Shown in pieces: positions 7,521 to 15,424 of a DNA stretch of 42,807 nt. A program made the position numbers and the translations under genes. The stretch is taken from IMG/VR virus record IMGVR_UViG_3300036820_000490, positions 1 through 42,807 of that record. One strand, written 5' to 3'. Source of the stretch: a virus. Below the pieces are notes generated by a model. That model was not told where the DNA came from. It saw only the letters and a list, made by a program, of their open reading frames with translations, and ran no database searches. Numbering within the stretch: position 1 is the stretch's first letter; each line of letters starts with the position of its first letter.

Positions 7521-7577
7521 CGGGATCGGCCGGCGGCATTGTGCCTGGCCTTCGGGGCCGGCCGACCCGGATTTTTT
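7521..7577 (+). terminator. Intrinsic terminator
   Basis: GGGATCGGCCGGC pairs with GCCGGCCGACCC (one bulged A), with an inner GGCC-TTCG-GGGCC stem-loop, and TTTTTT follows at 7572-7577. It would end the transcript of integrase and the Cys-rich gene. Confidence 0.65.
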
Positions 7578-7617
7578 CCTGACCGTGTCCCCTCACTCTC
7601 ACTCTCACCCTGTCCAC

Positions 7618-7851
7618 ATGGCTGTTGATCCAAAAACGAAGCAACAGATCGTCGACATTGTCGACGAGCTCGGCGGCCACGAAAACGCGATGCTCTATGG
7701 CATCTGTCTTTTGACCGCCAGCCTGTCGCGCATTGCCGACGCGATCGAGCCGGTGGCGCACGCGGTGATCGCCGCGATGCACGACGACGGAGAGGAGGAA
7801 CCGGACGAGGCGAATGCAGCGGCCGATCCGGCGGCCGATGGCTTTGTGTAA
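7618..7851 (+). CDS. Hypothetical 77-aa acidic protein
   Basis: Helical N-terminal part (PKTKQQIVDIVDELGGHENAM, then LTASLSRIADAIEPVAHAV) and an acidic Ala/Asp/Glu tail. The ATG is preceded by a repeat-like CTCACTCTCACCCTG stretch and no good ribosome site; a GTG at 7585 in the same frame is the alternative. The pattern of two amphipathic helices plus an acidic tail resembles the start of the next gene product. Function unknown. Confidence 0.5.
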   Translation: MAVDPKTKQQIVDIVDELGGHENAMLYGICLLTASLSRIADAIEPVAHAVIAAMHDDGEEEPDEANAAADPAADGFV

Positions 7852-7913
7852 CGTGGCGCGTTTTTTTCTGAACGAGGTTTTTCAATGGTTTTTTTCACTG
7901 GAAAGGAAACCCT

Positions 7914-8378
7914 ATGGCAACGGCGAGTTCTTCCCCATCTGCGGCGCCCGCGACGGCGTCGACGGCCGCTGCAGCATCGTCGGCGACGACGGTAACGCCG
8001 GCGACGGTCAAACAGTTTGTCGGGGAGCATGGCGGCATCGACAACGCCACCGTCGGCGCTCTGTTGCAGGTGCATGGAGCGCTAAGCGAGATGCTCGATT
8101 TGATTAAGCTGTCGATGGGTCCGCGTGGCGCTCCGGCCGCGACGACGAAAGCGGCGTCGAGCACCGCCGCGCCGGCAGCGACGTCGGGTACCGCATCGCC
8201 GGCAGCGACGTCAGGATCGCCGGCCTCGGGGTCGGCAGCGACGAGTGCCGCCGGTCAACGTGTGCCTGGGGAAGACCCCAGGTTTCCCCACGCAGTTGGC
8301 GAGCCCAAGGCCGGTGGGGCATCGACCGCATCGGCGCCCTCTGGCTCGAATCCGGTTAGCCAGACGGTGACCGGTTAA
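7914..8378 (+). CDS. Ala/Ser/Thr-rich hypothetical protein
   Basis: 154 aa. Low-complexity Ala-Ser-Thr segments (residues 1-28 and about 77-115) flank a short ordered core (VKQFVGEHGGIDNATVGALL, then GALSEMLDLIKLSMG). The ATG has a purine-rich site (GGAAAGGAAA) at the right distance. The core is similar in style to the preceding small protein, with a helical ELGGHENA-like or EHGGIDNA-like turn. No known family; it may act as a flexible linker protein. Confidence 0.5.
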   Translation: MATASSSPSAAPATASTAAAASSATTVTPATVKQFVGEHGGIDNATVGALLQVHGALSEMLDLIKLSMGPRGAPAATTKAASSTAAPAATSGTASPAATSGSPASGSAATSAAGQRVPGEDPRFPHAVGEPKAGGASTASAPSGSNPVSQTVTG

Positions 8379-8532
8379 TTTTCATCGGCGCAGAGTAGGG
8401 ATGGGCCGCCGGTCGGAGTTGGCCGGCGGCAGGACAGTGGCGCGGCAAGAAGGCCGCGTCCAATTGAGAGGGAGCGGCCGGCGGCCGAAGGATCGACCGC
8501 CGACCGTGCTGTTGAGACAGAAAGGATTCGCC

Positions 8533-8871
8533 ATGCTCGTGTTGAGCAGGAAGGTCAACGAAAAGATCGTAATCAACGACTGTATCACGATTTGCATCGT
8601 ACAAGTCCGCGGCGACAAGGTTCGCCTCGGAATCGAGGCGCCGGAAAGCGTACCCGTTCACCGCCATGAAGTGTTCGAAGCGATCAAGCGTGAGCGTGCC
8701 TGGAAGAACAAAGAGGCATTGAATTTACTCCAGGCCAACGACTTGCTCTCGTCGGAGGACCGGGCCGCGATCCATGCCAGCGCCGCGGAGCGCCCGCCGG
8801 GCCCGTCACAGGAGGGCGACGGCTCGGCGACGGACCGAGCGGCGGCAGATGAATCGAAATTGAAAAGGTGA
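8533..8871 (+). CDS. csrA: CsrA/RsmA-type RNA-binding regulator with C-terminal extension
   Basis: 112 aa. Residues 1-56 are a typical CsrA: MLVLSRKVNEKIVIND, VRGDKVRLGIEAPE, VPVHRHEVFEAI. The key RNA-contact residues (Arg6, the VPVHR segment with Arg44) are present. CsrA proteins are usually 60-70 aa; the remaining 50 residues here are a polar tail unlike the family. CsrA dimers bind GGA motifs in mRNA leaders and block or stabilise translation. The upstream sequence has three GGA motifs, one of them the ribosome site (AAAGGATTCGCCATG), so self-repression is plausible. The stop overlaps the start of the replication gene (GTGA), so the two are probably translated together. Confidence 0.9.
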   Translation: MLVLSRKVNEKIVINDCITICIVQVRGDKVRLGIEAPESVPVHRHEVFEAIKRERAWKNKEALNLLQANDLLSSEDRAAIHASAAERPPGPSQEGDGSATDRAAADESKLKR

Positions 8872-9986
8872 AGGCAATGGAAGCCTCGTTGAGAGTGCTG
8901 GCGGATGGTCTGCAGGAGCCGCGTGGCCGTGATGAAATGTCCGTCGAGCTGGTGTATGACGACGAGCGTTCGGCGGCGGTTCGTCGGGAGAGGTCACTGT
9001 CGTTGCAGGCCCGGGTCGCATGGGAGTTTTTGTATGTGCGCCTCGCTCACCGCATGCTCGCGACGGTAATCGTCACGGCGAACGACATTGCTGCCGACAT
9101 CCGCGGGAGCTCGCGGGCCGGCCTGCGGCTGCTGCACGAGCTCAAAGCGATAGGCCTGATCCGGCTGAAGGAATACAATCGGCACTCCGGTGCCTGGACG
9201 ATCGAAATCGTTGATCCGTTCGAGGTCGGCATTGGCCGACTCACCCGCGTGGGAGACGAGCAGGCCGAATTGGATTTCGGCTCGTGTTCAGCAGCGCACG
9301 CCGAACGGTCAACGGATACGGGAGAGGCGCCTGTTGCGAACGCGATGGATGCGTTCCAACAGTCGCCTTCCCGGGCGTTCACTACGCCGCCGCCACAAGT
9401 GGCGAGGCAAACGCGGCCGCCGCCGGCCGCCACTTGTGGCGATCAAGTCGCCACTTCTGGCGACACAAATGGCGACTTGCAACAATCAAACCTCTCAAAG
9501 AGTTCAAAAAAACTAGAACTATCTAACCTCTCAAACCTCTCTGAATCGCGCCAAATCGCAGCGCTTGCTAAGGGGGTAGAAGTTAGAGAGGTTGAGGCCG
9601 AAAAGCGGGTCGCCACAAATGGCGACATAAGTGGCGGCCCGAAACCAATCGGCGCATCGCTCGCCGGGGCCATCGACCGGCTGATGCCGACCGCGGCCGA
9701 CCGCACGCGCGAAATCGGCGGCGTGCTCAATTTCCTCCGCGACGTGGTGGGCGACGACGTGCGTAGCGTTCGGCCCCTGACGACGATTGCCGAGGCGGTG
9801 GCCGATCGTCGGTTCCCGCAAACGAGATTGGCTGAGGTTTGCGCGACCTATCGTCGCGAGAAGAAGGCGGGACGCATCCGCTGCGAACCGGGCTGGTACT
9901 TCCTTTGCTCGATCGACCAATCGGCCCGGCAGATTGGCCTGCATCTGAAATTGACGGGCTCGCGCGCGCCAAAGAAGCCGAGGTGA
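8868..9986 (+). CDS. Replication-initiator-like protein with internal origin
   Basis: 372 aa from a GTG coupled to the csrA stop. Residues about 45-115 look like a winged helix (RVAWEFLYVRLAHRM, then NDIAADIRGSSRAGLRLLHELKAIGLIRL), as in phage replisome organisers. The middle (about 165-260) is low-complexity and is encoded by palindromic iterons and an AT-rich segment. The C-terminal part (about 260-372: IGGVLNFLRDVVGDD, then LAEVCATYRREKKAGRI, then GWYFLCSIDQ) is a separate helical domain that could bind a helicase loader. The layout, DNA-binding N-terminus, origin inside the gene and C-terminal partner domain, is that of lambda O. The assignment rests on layout and fold impression, not on a clear family match. 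Confidence 0.65.
   Translation: MKAMEASLRVLADGLQEPRGRDEMSVELVYDDERSAAVRRERSLSLQARVAWEFLYVRLAHRMLATVIVTANDIAADIRGSSRAGLRLLHELKAIGLIRLKEYNRHSGAWTIEIVDPFEVGIGRLTRVGDEQAELDFGSCSAAHAERSTDTGEAPVANAMDAFQQSPSRAFTTPPPQVARQTRPPPAATCGDQVATSGDTNGDLQQSNLSKSSKKLELSNLSNLSESRQIAALAKGVEVREVEAEKRVATNGDISGGPKPIGASLAGAIDRLMPTAADRTREIGGVLNFLRDVVGDDVRSVRPLTTIAEAVADRRFPQTRLAEVCATYRREKKAGRIRCEPGWYFLCSIDQSARQIGLHLKLTGSRAPKKPR
9391..9636. other. ori: Candidate replication origin: six 14-bp palindromic iterons and AT-rich segment
   Basis: Six sites fit CGCCACAARTGGCG or its complement: 9391-9404, 9428-9441, 9449-9462, 9461-9474, 9611-9624 and 9623-9636. The third/fourth and fifth/sixth overlap by two bases. Between the two groups lies an AT-rich stretch (about 9479-9580) with repeated AACCTCTCAAA and its inverse TTAGAGAGGTT. 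This is the arrangement of initiator sites next to an unwinding region. All of it lies in the initiator reading frame. Confidence 0.7.
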
Positions 9987-9989
9987 ACG

Positions 9990-10526
9990 ATGCTTGAACC
10001 GATGTTCGAATTGACCAGCGATCCACCGATGATTCGCTCGGCCTTGGTGTCGCGGTGCGGCAACTATCGCTACATGCTCAAGCGGATTTGGGACCGGCGC
10101 GCGCCGCAGTCGATGGTGAATTTCGTGCTGCTCAACCCGTCGACGGCCGACGGCGAAGTGGACGATCCCACGGTGCGGCGCTGCATCGGCTTTGCAAGGC
10201 GGTGGGGTTTCGGTGGGATTATTATTACCAACCTGTTCGGGCTCCGATCGACCGATCCGGCGGCGCTGCGGATCGCCCCCGATCCGATCGGACCGCGCAA
10301 CGACGAATCGATCGCCGATGCGGTCGGCTGCGCCGCCTTGACCGTCGCCGCGTGGGGCATCCACGGTCACTTGTTGGGCCGCGATCGAGCGGTCCTCGCG
10401 CTCGTCCGGGGCTTGGAACCCGCGATTGAATACTTCGGCGCCACGCGATGCGGCGCGCCGCTGCATCCGCTTTACCTCCGGTCGTCTCATTCCCGCCAAC
10501 CTTTTCCGGTGAAAAGCGATGCCTGA
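9990..10526 (+). CDS. DUF1643 family protein
   Basis: 178 aa. The family pattern is clear: LKRIWDRRAPQSMVNFVLLN followed by PSTADGEVDDPTVRRC, then GFGGIIITNLFGLRSTDP, then GPRNDESIADAV and VAAWGIHGHLLGRD. DUF1643 proteins are frequent in phages and mobile elements; their reaction is unknown. It follows the replication gene by three bases and overlaps the next gene by eight, so it belongs to the same operon. Confidence 0.85.
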   Translation: MLEPMFELTSDPPMIRSALVSRCGNYRYMLKRIWDRRAPQSMVNFVLLNPSTADGEVDDPTVRRCIGFARRWGFGGIIITNLFGLRSTDPAALRIAPDPIGPRNDESIADAVGCAALTVAAWGIHGHLLGRDRAVLALVRGLEPAIEYFGATRCGAPLHPLYLRSSHSRQPFPVKSDA

Positions 10527-10887
10527 TTATCTCGATATCCCGGTGTTTGAAGCCAAGAAAATCGCTGATGGCTATCGGAAGGCCCAAGTCGTCATTCTCG
10601 CCTGGGACGACCGTCACCACCGGATGCATACGACGACGTATGGCGTCAGCGCGGGGGACAAGGTGGCGGCGGCATCTATTGGCGAACAATGCGCGAGGGC
10701 GATCGGCTGCGATCTCGACCAGAAAGAATGTTTCGAAGATTTTCGCAACGACTTCGATCCGGCATTTTTGCGGGAGGCCGAGGAGATGCTTCGCCAAATT
10801 TACGGCCGCCAAGGATGCTCGCCGGCAATGCTGGGACAGATCGAGCGATGGCTGAAAGCTCGTGGGCGCGGGCTGCGCCAAGGATAA
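10519..10887 (+). CDS. Hypothetical phage protein
   Basis: 122 aa, overlapping the DUF1643 gene. The first half (AKKIADGYRKAQVVILAWDD, then HTTTYGVSAGDKVAAASIGEQ) resembles small phage proteins of unknown function that contain a TWG/TYG-type strand and a short helix. The second half is helical and charged. No motif suggests a reaction. Position suggests a role in DNA metabolism. Confidence 0.6.
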   Translation: MPDYLDIPVFEAKKIADGYRKAQVVILAWDDRHHRMHTTTYGVSAGDKVAAASIGEQCARAIGCDLDQKECFEDFRNDFDPAFLREAEEMLRQIYGRQGCSPAMLGQIERWLKARGRGLRQG

Positions 10888-10892
10888 GTGGC

Positions 10893-10925
10893 TCTGAACC
10901 CTGATCCCTGTCCCCTGATCCCTGC
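10893..10925 (+). repeat. Heptamer repeat at the methyltransferase start
   Basis: Run of CCCTGAT / CCCTGTC-type heptamers directly before the likely TTG start of the C5 methyltransferase, so the junction consists almost entirely of repeat. Confidence 0.75.
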
Positions 10926-10926
10926 T

Positions 10927-11736
10927 TTGCTCATCCTTTCAATATTTCCCGGCATCGACCTGTTGGGCCGCGCGTTCGAGGAATGCGGCTGCTGCGTCGT
11001 GCGCGGGCCGGACTTGCTGTGGGGCGGCGACATCGCGGCATTTCACCCGCCGGCGGGTCACTTCGAGGGGATCATCGGCGGACCGCCCTGTCAGGATTTT
11101 TCCGGATTGCGCCGCGCGCCGCCGACCGGCGACGGCCAAAAGATGATCGACGAATTCACCAGGTGCGTCACGGAGGCGGCGCCGGAATGGTGGTTGATGG
11201 AAAACGTGGCCCGCGTGCCCGACGTGCGGATCGACGGCTATTTCTGCCAGCGGATCGACATCGACCAGAAATGGTTCTGCGACACCACCCGGCTGCGCCA
11301 CGTCCAGTTCGGCTCGCGCAGTGGAAGAATGCTCCACATCGATCGCCGGCAACGGCCGATCGCGCGCGGCGAGATGCCCGGCGCGGCGCTGGCCAGCGAC
11401 GGCCGTTCGCTGGCCGAGGTCTTGGCGCTGCAAGGTCTGCCTCCCGGTTTTGATTTGCCGCCTTTCAAGGCGGCCGAAAAGAAGCGGGCGTGCGGCAATG
11501 GCGTGCCGCGCGAAATGGGTCTGGCGCTGGCGATGGCAATCGCCGTCGCGTATCGACGCAACGGAGTCACGCTGCAAAAAACCATCGACGGCGGCGCCGA
11601 GCCGGCCTGGGTGTGCGCTTGTGGATGCGGCCGCCAGCTCGTCGGCAAGCATCGTTACTACGATTTTTCCTGCCGCAAACGTGCCCAGCGGCGGCGAGAG
11701 AAGGCCAAGCGGCACGGAGAAATGAGCATCGCATGA
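10927..11736 (+). CDS. DNA (cytosine-5) methyltransferase
   Basis: 269 aa. Motif I FPGIDLLGRAFEECG near residue 7, motif IV GGPPCQDFSG near residue 51 with the catalytic Cys, and motif VI WWLMENV near residue 88 identify a C5 methyltransferase. Later motifs are weaker, and the protein is shorter than usual, so the target-recognition part is reduced. The C-terminus has a CACGCGRQLVGKHRYYDFSC segment resembling a zinc knuckle. The start was placed at TTG 10927 because the upstream 39 bases in frame are a heptamer repeat; a GTG at 10888 is the other option. No nuclease partner is nearby, so it probably protects phage DNA. Confidence 0.88.
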   Translation: MLILSIFPGIDLLGRAFEECGCCVVRGPDLLWGGDIAAFHPPAGHFEGIIGGPPCQDFSGLRRAPPTGDGQKMIDEFTRCVTEAAPEWWLMENVARVPDVRIDGYFCQRIDIDQKWFCDTTRLRHVQFGSRSGRMLHIDRRQRPIARGEMPGAALASDGRSLAEVLALQGLPPGFDLPPFKAAEKKRACGNGVPREMGLALAMAIAVAYRRNGVTLQKTIDGGAEPAWVCACGCGRQLVGKHRYYDFSCRKRAQRRREKAKRHGEMSIA

Positions 11737-11927
11737 AAATCACATTTGATCCCCAGCACGAATTCGTGCCGTCCGGCGTGGTCTCGCAGATCGGCTGGGA
11801 CAATCCCGAATTGCAGGCCGCGATCCGCGCGGCGTTCAACGAGTCGCCCCGCGAGCAAATCGTCGCGCTGGTGATTCAGCGTGAATCTTTGATTGCGCGT
11901 TTCGAACCAAAGAACTCCGGAAGGTGA
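11733..11927 (+). CDS. Hypothetical 64-aa protein
   Basis: ATG overlaps the methyltransferase stop (ATGA). Compact sequence with ITFDPQHEFVPSGVVSQIGW and a helix (NPELQAAIRAAFNES, then REQIVALVIQRESLI). No family recognised. Translational coupling supports it. Confidence 0.5.
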   Translation: MKITFDPQHEFVPSGVVSQIGWDNPELQAAIRAAFNESPREQIVALVIQRESLIARFEPKNSGR

Positions 11928-11931
11928 ATCC

Positions 11932-12198
11932 GTGCGCATCGATCCGAAATTAGGGATGCAGTCGTTCGCCGAAGCCTGTGCGGCTGGGCAGATCGACCTG
12001 CGCATCGAGGCCAGCGATTTGTCGATGCTGCTCCTCGCTGTCGTTGGCGCGGAGCCGAAGTCGATGGAGGAGGCATTCCGGATGGGCCGCATAAGGCGGC
12101 TGCTCATCGACAAGATCGCCGGGCTGGGACCGGCGTCGGCGGAGATCGCGAAGCAGCTTTTGGCGCAGCATCGCTTGAAGGAGGCTGGCCGTGGGTGA
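11932..12198 (+). CDS. Hypothetical 88-aa protein
   Basis: GTG start with GGAAGG seven bases upstream. Helical throughout: GMQSFAEACAAGQIDLRIEA, then LLLAVVGAEPKSMEEAFRMG, then GPASAEIAKQLLAQHRLKE. The arrangement of short helices would suit a DNA- or protein-binding adaptor. It overlaps the DUF5131 gene by eight bases. Confidence 0.5.
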   Translation: MRIDPKLGMQSFAEACAAGQIDLRIEASDLSMLLLAVVGAEPKSMEEAFRMGRIRRLLIDKIAGLGPASAEIAKQLLAQHRLKEAGRG

Positions 12199-13378
12199 GC
12201 ACAGTAAGATCGAATGGACGACGCACACGTTCAATCCGTGGATTGGCTGCCAAAAGGTCGCGCCGGGCTGCGTGCATTGTTACGCCGAGGCGATGGCCAA
12301 GCGAACGGGGCAAGCGGTCTGGGGCGCCGAAGGGACACGCGTGAAGACGACGAGTAAGTATTGGTTCCAGCCAGAGCTCTGGAACCGGCGAGCCGGATGC
12401 TTTCGCACGTTCGACTGCTCGCGCGGCGATCACGCCGATTGCTGCCCTCAGAAGTATCGGCCGCGCGTGTTCGTCGCCAGCATGGCCGACGTGTTCGAAG
12501 ATTGGGACGGCCCGGTGCTCGATCATTTGGGCGAACGTCTTTCGTTCGAGCGCGCGCAGTCGATATACGACGTCATCGGAGACGCGATCGGATCACGGCA
12601 TCGTGCCTATCCAAATCGCAATGGTGCGTTTCTGCCCCACCAAGATTTCGAGTTCACCACGCTGTCCGATCTGCGAATCGATTTGTTTTCCCTCATCGAT
12701 AGGTGCCCCAACCTCGATTGGCTGCTGCTGACCAAACGGCCGCAGAGCATCGACCGGCTTTTGCACGCGACCGGCGGCGGCAGGCGCGACAATCTGTGGC
12801 TCGGCACGTCGATCAGCGATCAGCAGACGGCCGAGGCCAATGTCATGCCGCTGCTGCGATGCGCACCGCTGGCCAACAAGATTTTTCTGAGCATCGAGCC
12901 TTTGCTGAGCCCGGTCGACTTAAGCGAGATCAAGCTTCCGCACGGTCGCGAGCTCGATTGCCTCCGTGGACAAATCACCGACGATGCTCTGCTCAGTGTT
13001 TCGGGCGCGCCGCACTTCGTCGACTGGGTAATCGTCGGGGGCGAGAGTGGACACGGCGCCCGGCCGTGCAATCTGGGAAACGTGAGGTCGATCGTCAGGC
13101 AATGCGAAGAGGCGGAGACGCCTTGCTTCGTCAAGCAGCTCGGCGGATCGCCGTATGACGGCGATGCGATCGCCGCGGTGCCGGGATCGCGTCGCGTGTT
13201 CACCAAGGAAGAACTCCGGGAGCCGATCCCTCGCGCCGCGGCGGCGGCCAAGCTACAACAATGCTTGGAGGCCTCGGTCGTCCGGCTGAAAGATCGGAAA
13301 GGCGGCGACCCGGACGAATGGCCGCCCGAGCTGCGAGTCAGACAGTTTCCAAAGCAGGTGACACGGCCGGCGAATTAG
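12191..13378 (+). CDS. DUF5131 (phage Gp37/Gp68 family) protein
   Basis: 395 aa. The start region has the family signature EWTTHTFNPWIGC followed by QKVAPGCVHCYAEAMA, with Cys20-x6-Cys27-x2-Cys30, which resembles an iron-sulfur cysteine cluster. Further blocks: FVASMADVFEDW, DWLLLTKRPQSI, NLWLGTSISDQQTA, VIVGGESGHGARPC and TPCFVKQLGG. The family is common in phages and distantly like radical-SAM enzymes; its reaction is unknown. An insertion of about 45 residues near 110-155 and another near 245-275 make it longer than most relatives. Start GTG overlaps the previous gene. Confidence 0.88.
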   Translation: MGEHSKIEWTTHTFNPWIGCQKVAPGCVHCYAEAMAKRTGQAVWGAEGTRVKTTSKYWFQPELWNRRAGCFRTFDCSRGDHADCCPQKYRPRVFVASMADVFEDWDGPVLDHLGERLSFERAQSIYDVIGDAIGSRHRAYPNRNGAFLPHQDFEFTTLSDLRIDLFSLIDRCPNLDWLLLTKRPQSIDRLLHATGGGRRDNLWLGTSISDQQTAEANVMPLLRCAPLANKIFLSIEPLLSPVDLSEIKLPHGRELDCLRGQITDDALLSVSGAPHFVDWVIVGGESGHGARPCNLGNVRSIVRQCEEAETPCFVKQLGGSPYDGDAIAAVPGSRRVFTKEELREPIPRAAAAAKLQQCLEASVVRLKDRKGGDPDEWPPELRVRQFPKQVTRPAN

Positions 13379-13485
13379 GGCGGCCCAGGAGTTTGGGAGT
13401 GGGCGGGGCGACGGGCGAAGAGGCTTCGCCGCTGCATCGCCAGCCGTGTCGATGCGGTCCGAAAGAGCCCGAGGAAAAAGCACGG

Positions 13486-13947
13486 ATGCCACGACACCAG
13501 TCAGAGGGCGGCTTCGAAACGAATGCCTCGCCGCCCCCGATCATGCCCAGGGAGCGCGCCGAGCAGTTTTGCATGATGCTGGCGATTCATTTCGAGCTCG
13601 GCCAGTTCGCGCGCATGCGGGCCGTGATCGATTGGGCCGAGCGCGAAGTTTTGCAGGGCCGGTCGCCCGAGGCGCCCGATTTTTCGAGCCGGCCGGTCGC
13701 CGATATCGGCCTCGGCGTGCGAACCGTCAACGCACTGGAAGAGCTGGGCATCCGCACGCTCGGCGAGCTGCTGCAGACCGACGAGCAGTTTTTGCAGTCC
13801 GTCCCCAATGTCGGCCCCAAGGTGATTCAGGAAATTCGCGCCGTCGCGCGCCGCGCGATCGGCCGCAGCGACGGCGCCGGCGTGATGCCGGGAGCGGTGA
13901 TGCCGGGAACGGCGCAGACGGCTGAAGCCACGGAGGGCGCCGCTTGA
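13486..13947 (+). CDS. RNA polymerase alpha C-terminal-domain-like protein
   Basis: 153 aa. Residues about 66-126 (VADIGLGVRTVNALEELGIR, then TLGELLQTDEQFLQSVPNVG, then PKVIQEIRAVARRAIG) match the helix-hairpin-helix fold of the RNA polymerase alpha C-terminal domain. The N-terminal 60 residues (ERAEQFCMMLAIHFELGQFA, then RMRAVIDWAE) are a different helical segment. There is no alpha N-terminal domain, so it cannot replace the subunit. It may bind UP elements, activators or polymerase and redirect host transcription. Similar stand-alone proteins occur in planctomycete prophages. The stop overlaps the next gene start (TTGA). Confidence 0.75.
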   Translation: MPRHQSEGGFETNASPPPIMPRERAEQFCMMLAIHFELGQFARMRAVIDWAEREVLQGRSPEAPDFSSRPVADIGLGVRTVNALEELGIRTLGELLQTDEQFLQSVPNVGPKVIQEIRAVARRAIGRSDGAGVMPGAVMPGTAQTAEATEGAA

Positions 13948-14735
13948 ATTCTTCTTCGCCGGCCCAGTGCTATCTCCGATATCCGGGGGGAAAAAATCTC
14001 GACTCGGTTTGGAAGTGGATCGTCGGCTTGATGCCGCCGCACTTGCATTACGCCGAGCCGTTCGCCGGGGGCGCCGGAATTTTTCGCCGCAAGCCGCCCG
14101 CCCTCAAGAGTTACTTGGTCGAGATCGATCTCGACGTCTTTCACTGGCTGCAAAATCTCGCCGGCGGCGGCGTCAAAGTCGAGCGGGCCGATGCCATCTC
14201 CTGGATCGACGAGATGTTCGAGCAGTTCGACGAGCAATGGCTGCTGTACGTCGACCCGCCGTACCTGCCGGCGACGCGGGTGAAAAAGAAAATCTATCGG
14301 CACGAGCTCGACGACGACGGCCATGCCCGCCTGGTGCGGGCGCTTCTTCGCGTGGCGGAGACCGGCGCGCAAATCATGGTCTCGGGTTACGCCTCGCCGC
14401 TGTATGACAAAATGCTCGCCGGCTGGCACGTGGAAACGCTGCCGGCGATCACCCGCGGCGGCACGATGCGCGACGAGATGCTGTGGTGCAACTTCGTGCC
14501 CCAGGACGCATCGCCATTGACGCCGATGGTTGCCGGCAAGAATTTTCGCGAGCGGGAACGGATCAAGAGGAAGAGACGCCGCTGGCGAAGAAATTTCGAG
14601 GGACTGGCGAGCCACGAGCGTCGCGCGATCCTGGCGGATTTGCTCCAGGCTGAGCAAAGTCTTGAGGTCGGAGACGCCGGCGGCATCGCCGCGGGCGGCG
14701 TTGCCGCCTCGGCAAAGAAGAAAAGGGCCAAGTGA
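13944..14735 (+). CDS. dam: Dam-type (D12 class) adenine-N6 DNA methyltransferase
   Basis: 263 aa from a TTG coupled to the previous stop. The N-terminus YLRYPGGKN (residues about 9-17) and AEPFAGGAGIF (about 36-46) are the alpha-class SAM-binding motifs, and DPPYLPATR at about 104-112 is the catalytic DPPY. Later MVSGYASPLYDKML and DEMLWCNF fit the class. The family methylates adenine, often in GATC; the target here cannot be read. The basic C-terminal 60 residues are extra. No restriction nuclease is adjacent, so protection of phage DNA or control of its own promoters is likely. Confidence 0.88.
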   Translation: MNSSSPAQCYLRYPGGKNLDSVWKWIVGLMPPHLHYAEPFAGGAGIFRRKPPALKSYLVEIDLDVFHWLQNLAGGGVKVERADAISWIDEMFEQFDEQWLLYVDPPYLPATRVKKKIYRHELDDDGHARLVRALLRVAETGAQIMVSGYASPLYDKMLAGWHVETLPAITRGGTMRDEMLWCNFVPQDASPLTPMVAGKNFRERERIKRKRRRWRRNFEGLASHERRAILADLLQAEQSLEVGDAGGIAAGGVAASAKKKRAK

Positions 14736-14796
14736 ACCGCGCAACCGGCCCTCGCGTCCTTTGAAAATGATCGCGAGCCGCGGGAGGATTGAGGCC

Positions 14797-14940
14797 ATGC
14801 GATACCGAATCCGCGCAGCAAAAGTCGACGACGAGTTTTACATGGCCATCGTCGGTCGAGCGTGCCACGCCAAGTCTTGGACGCGGTCGGATTTTGCGCG
14901 ATACACGCCTGATGGGAACGGCGGCGGCCAAGAAACATGA
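14797..14940 (+). CDS. Hypothetical 47-aa protein
   Basis: ATG preceded by GGGAGG at good distance. Basic peptide (RYRIRAAKVDDEFYMAIVGR, then SWTRSDFARYTP). Its stop overlaps the next possible start (ATGA). No known family; the ribosome site makes translation plausible. Confidence 0.45.
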   Translation: MRYRIRAAKVDDEFYMAIVGRACHAKSWTRSDFARYTPDGNGGGQET

Positions 14941-15077
14941 GGAGCAATGCCGTGGAAAGTAAAGCAGGGGTCGGGGGCCAGGGACGAGGAGCGAGGGAAC
15001 GAAATCACGCATCGCCGGCGGCGACGGTGGGGCCCGTCACGCCGCCCCAATTAAAAATCTTTCGGCCGGGGCCGAGC

Positions 15078-15257
15078 ATGTCGGCGATCGCCACGTCACG
15101 CGTGCTGACGCACGTCGCGGCCGCGGCGGCGGCCGTCGCGGCGCGGGAAGGCGTCGATGGCTCGCTGAAGATTCCGATCGCCTGGCTCGTCGGGATTGCG
15201 GCTGCCGCCCTCGCCGCCTTCGGCGCGCAGTGGTGGCGAGCCAGGGGTCAGGGATGA
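15078..15257 (+). CDS. Small single-span membrane protein (holin-like)
   Basis: 59 aa from the ATG at 15078. One strong hydrophobic segment (IPIAWLVGIAAAALAAFGAQ) near the C-terminus is followed by WWRARGQ, a typical anchor. The frame is open back to an ATG at 14937, but that upstream part is a heptamer repeat plus low-complexity sequence. It is followed with overlap by another tiny membrane-like gene. The pair is placed before the tail-fibre-like genes and could be part of a lysis or membrane-attachment function; no family match. Confidence 0.5.
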   Translation: MSAIATSRVLTHVAAAAAAVAAREGVDGSLKIPIAWLVGIAAAALAAFGAQWWRARGQG

Positions 15258-15376
15258 CGCTCAAGCGGTTGCTCGTCGGCGTCGCGCTGGTGTCGATCTG
15301 GTTCGACACGCGGCTTTTAGTCGGCCGGATCGAGCGGATCGAAAGGCGGCTGGGAAAATGCACGCCGCCACCGTGA
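15254..15376 (+). CDS. Small 40-aa membrane-like protein
   Basis: ATG overlaps the previous stop (ATGA). The peptide begins with a short hydrophobic stretch (LKRLLVGVALVSIWF) and ends basic (RIERIERRLGKC). Size, overlap with a small membrane gene and the late Cys recall small spanin or holin partners, but no true similarity is evident. Confidence 0.45.
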   Translation: MTLKRLLVGVALVSIWFDTRLLVGRIERIERRLGKCTPPP

Positions 15377-15424
15377 CAATGGGCTTGCCTCCTGATCCCT
15401 GGCCCATGACCCCCGGCCCCTGCT

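Noticed and set aside
5780-7582. 600-codon plus-strand frame overlapping the integrase
   Set aside because: Out of frame with the integrase motifs and made of Arg/Ala-rich sequence; the integrase frame is the real one.
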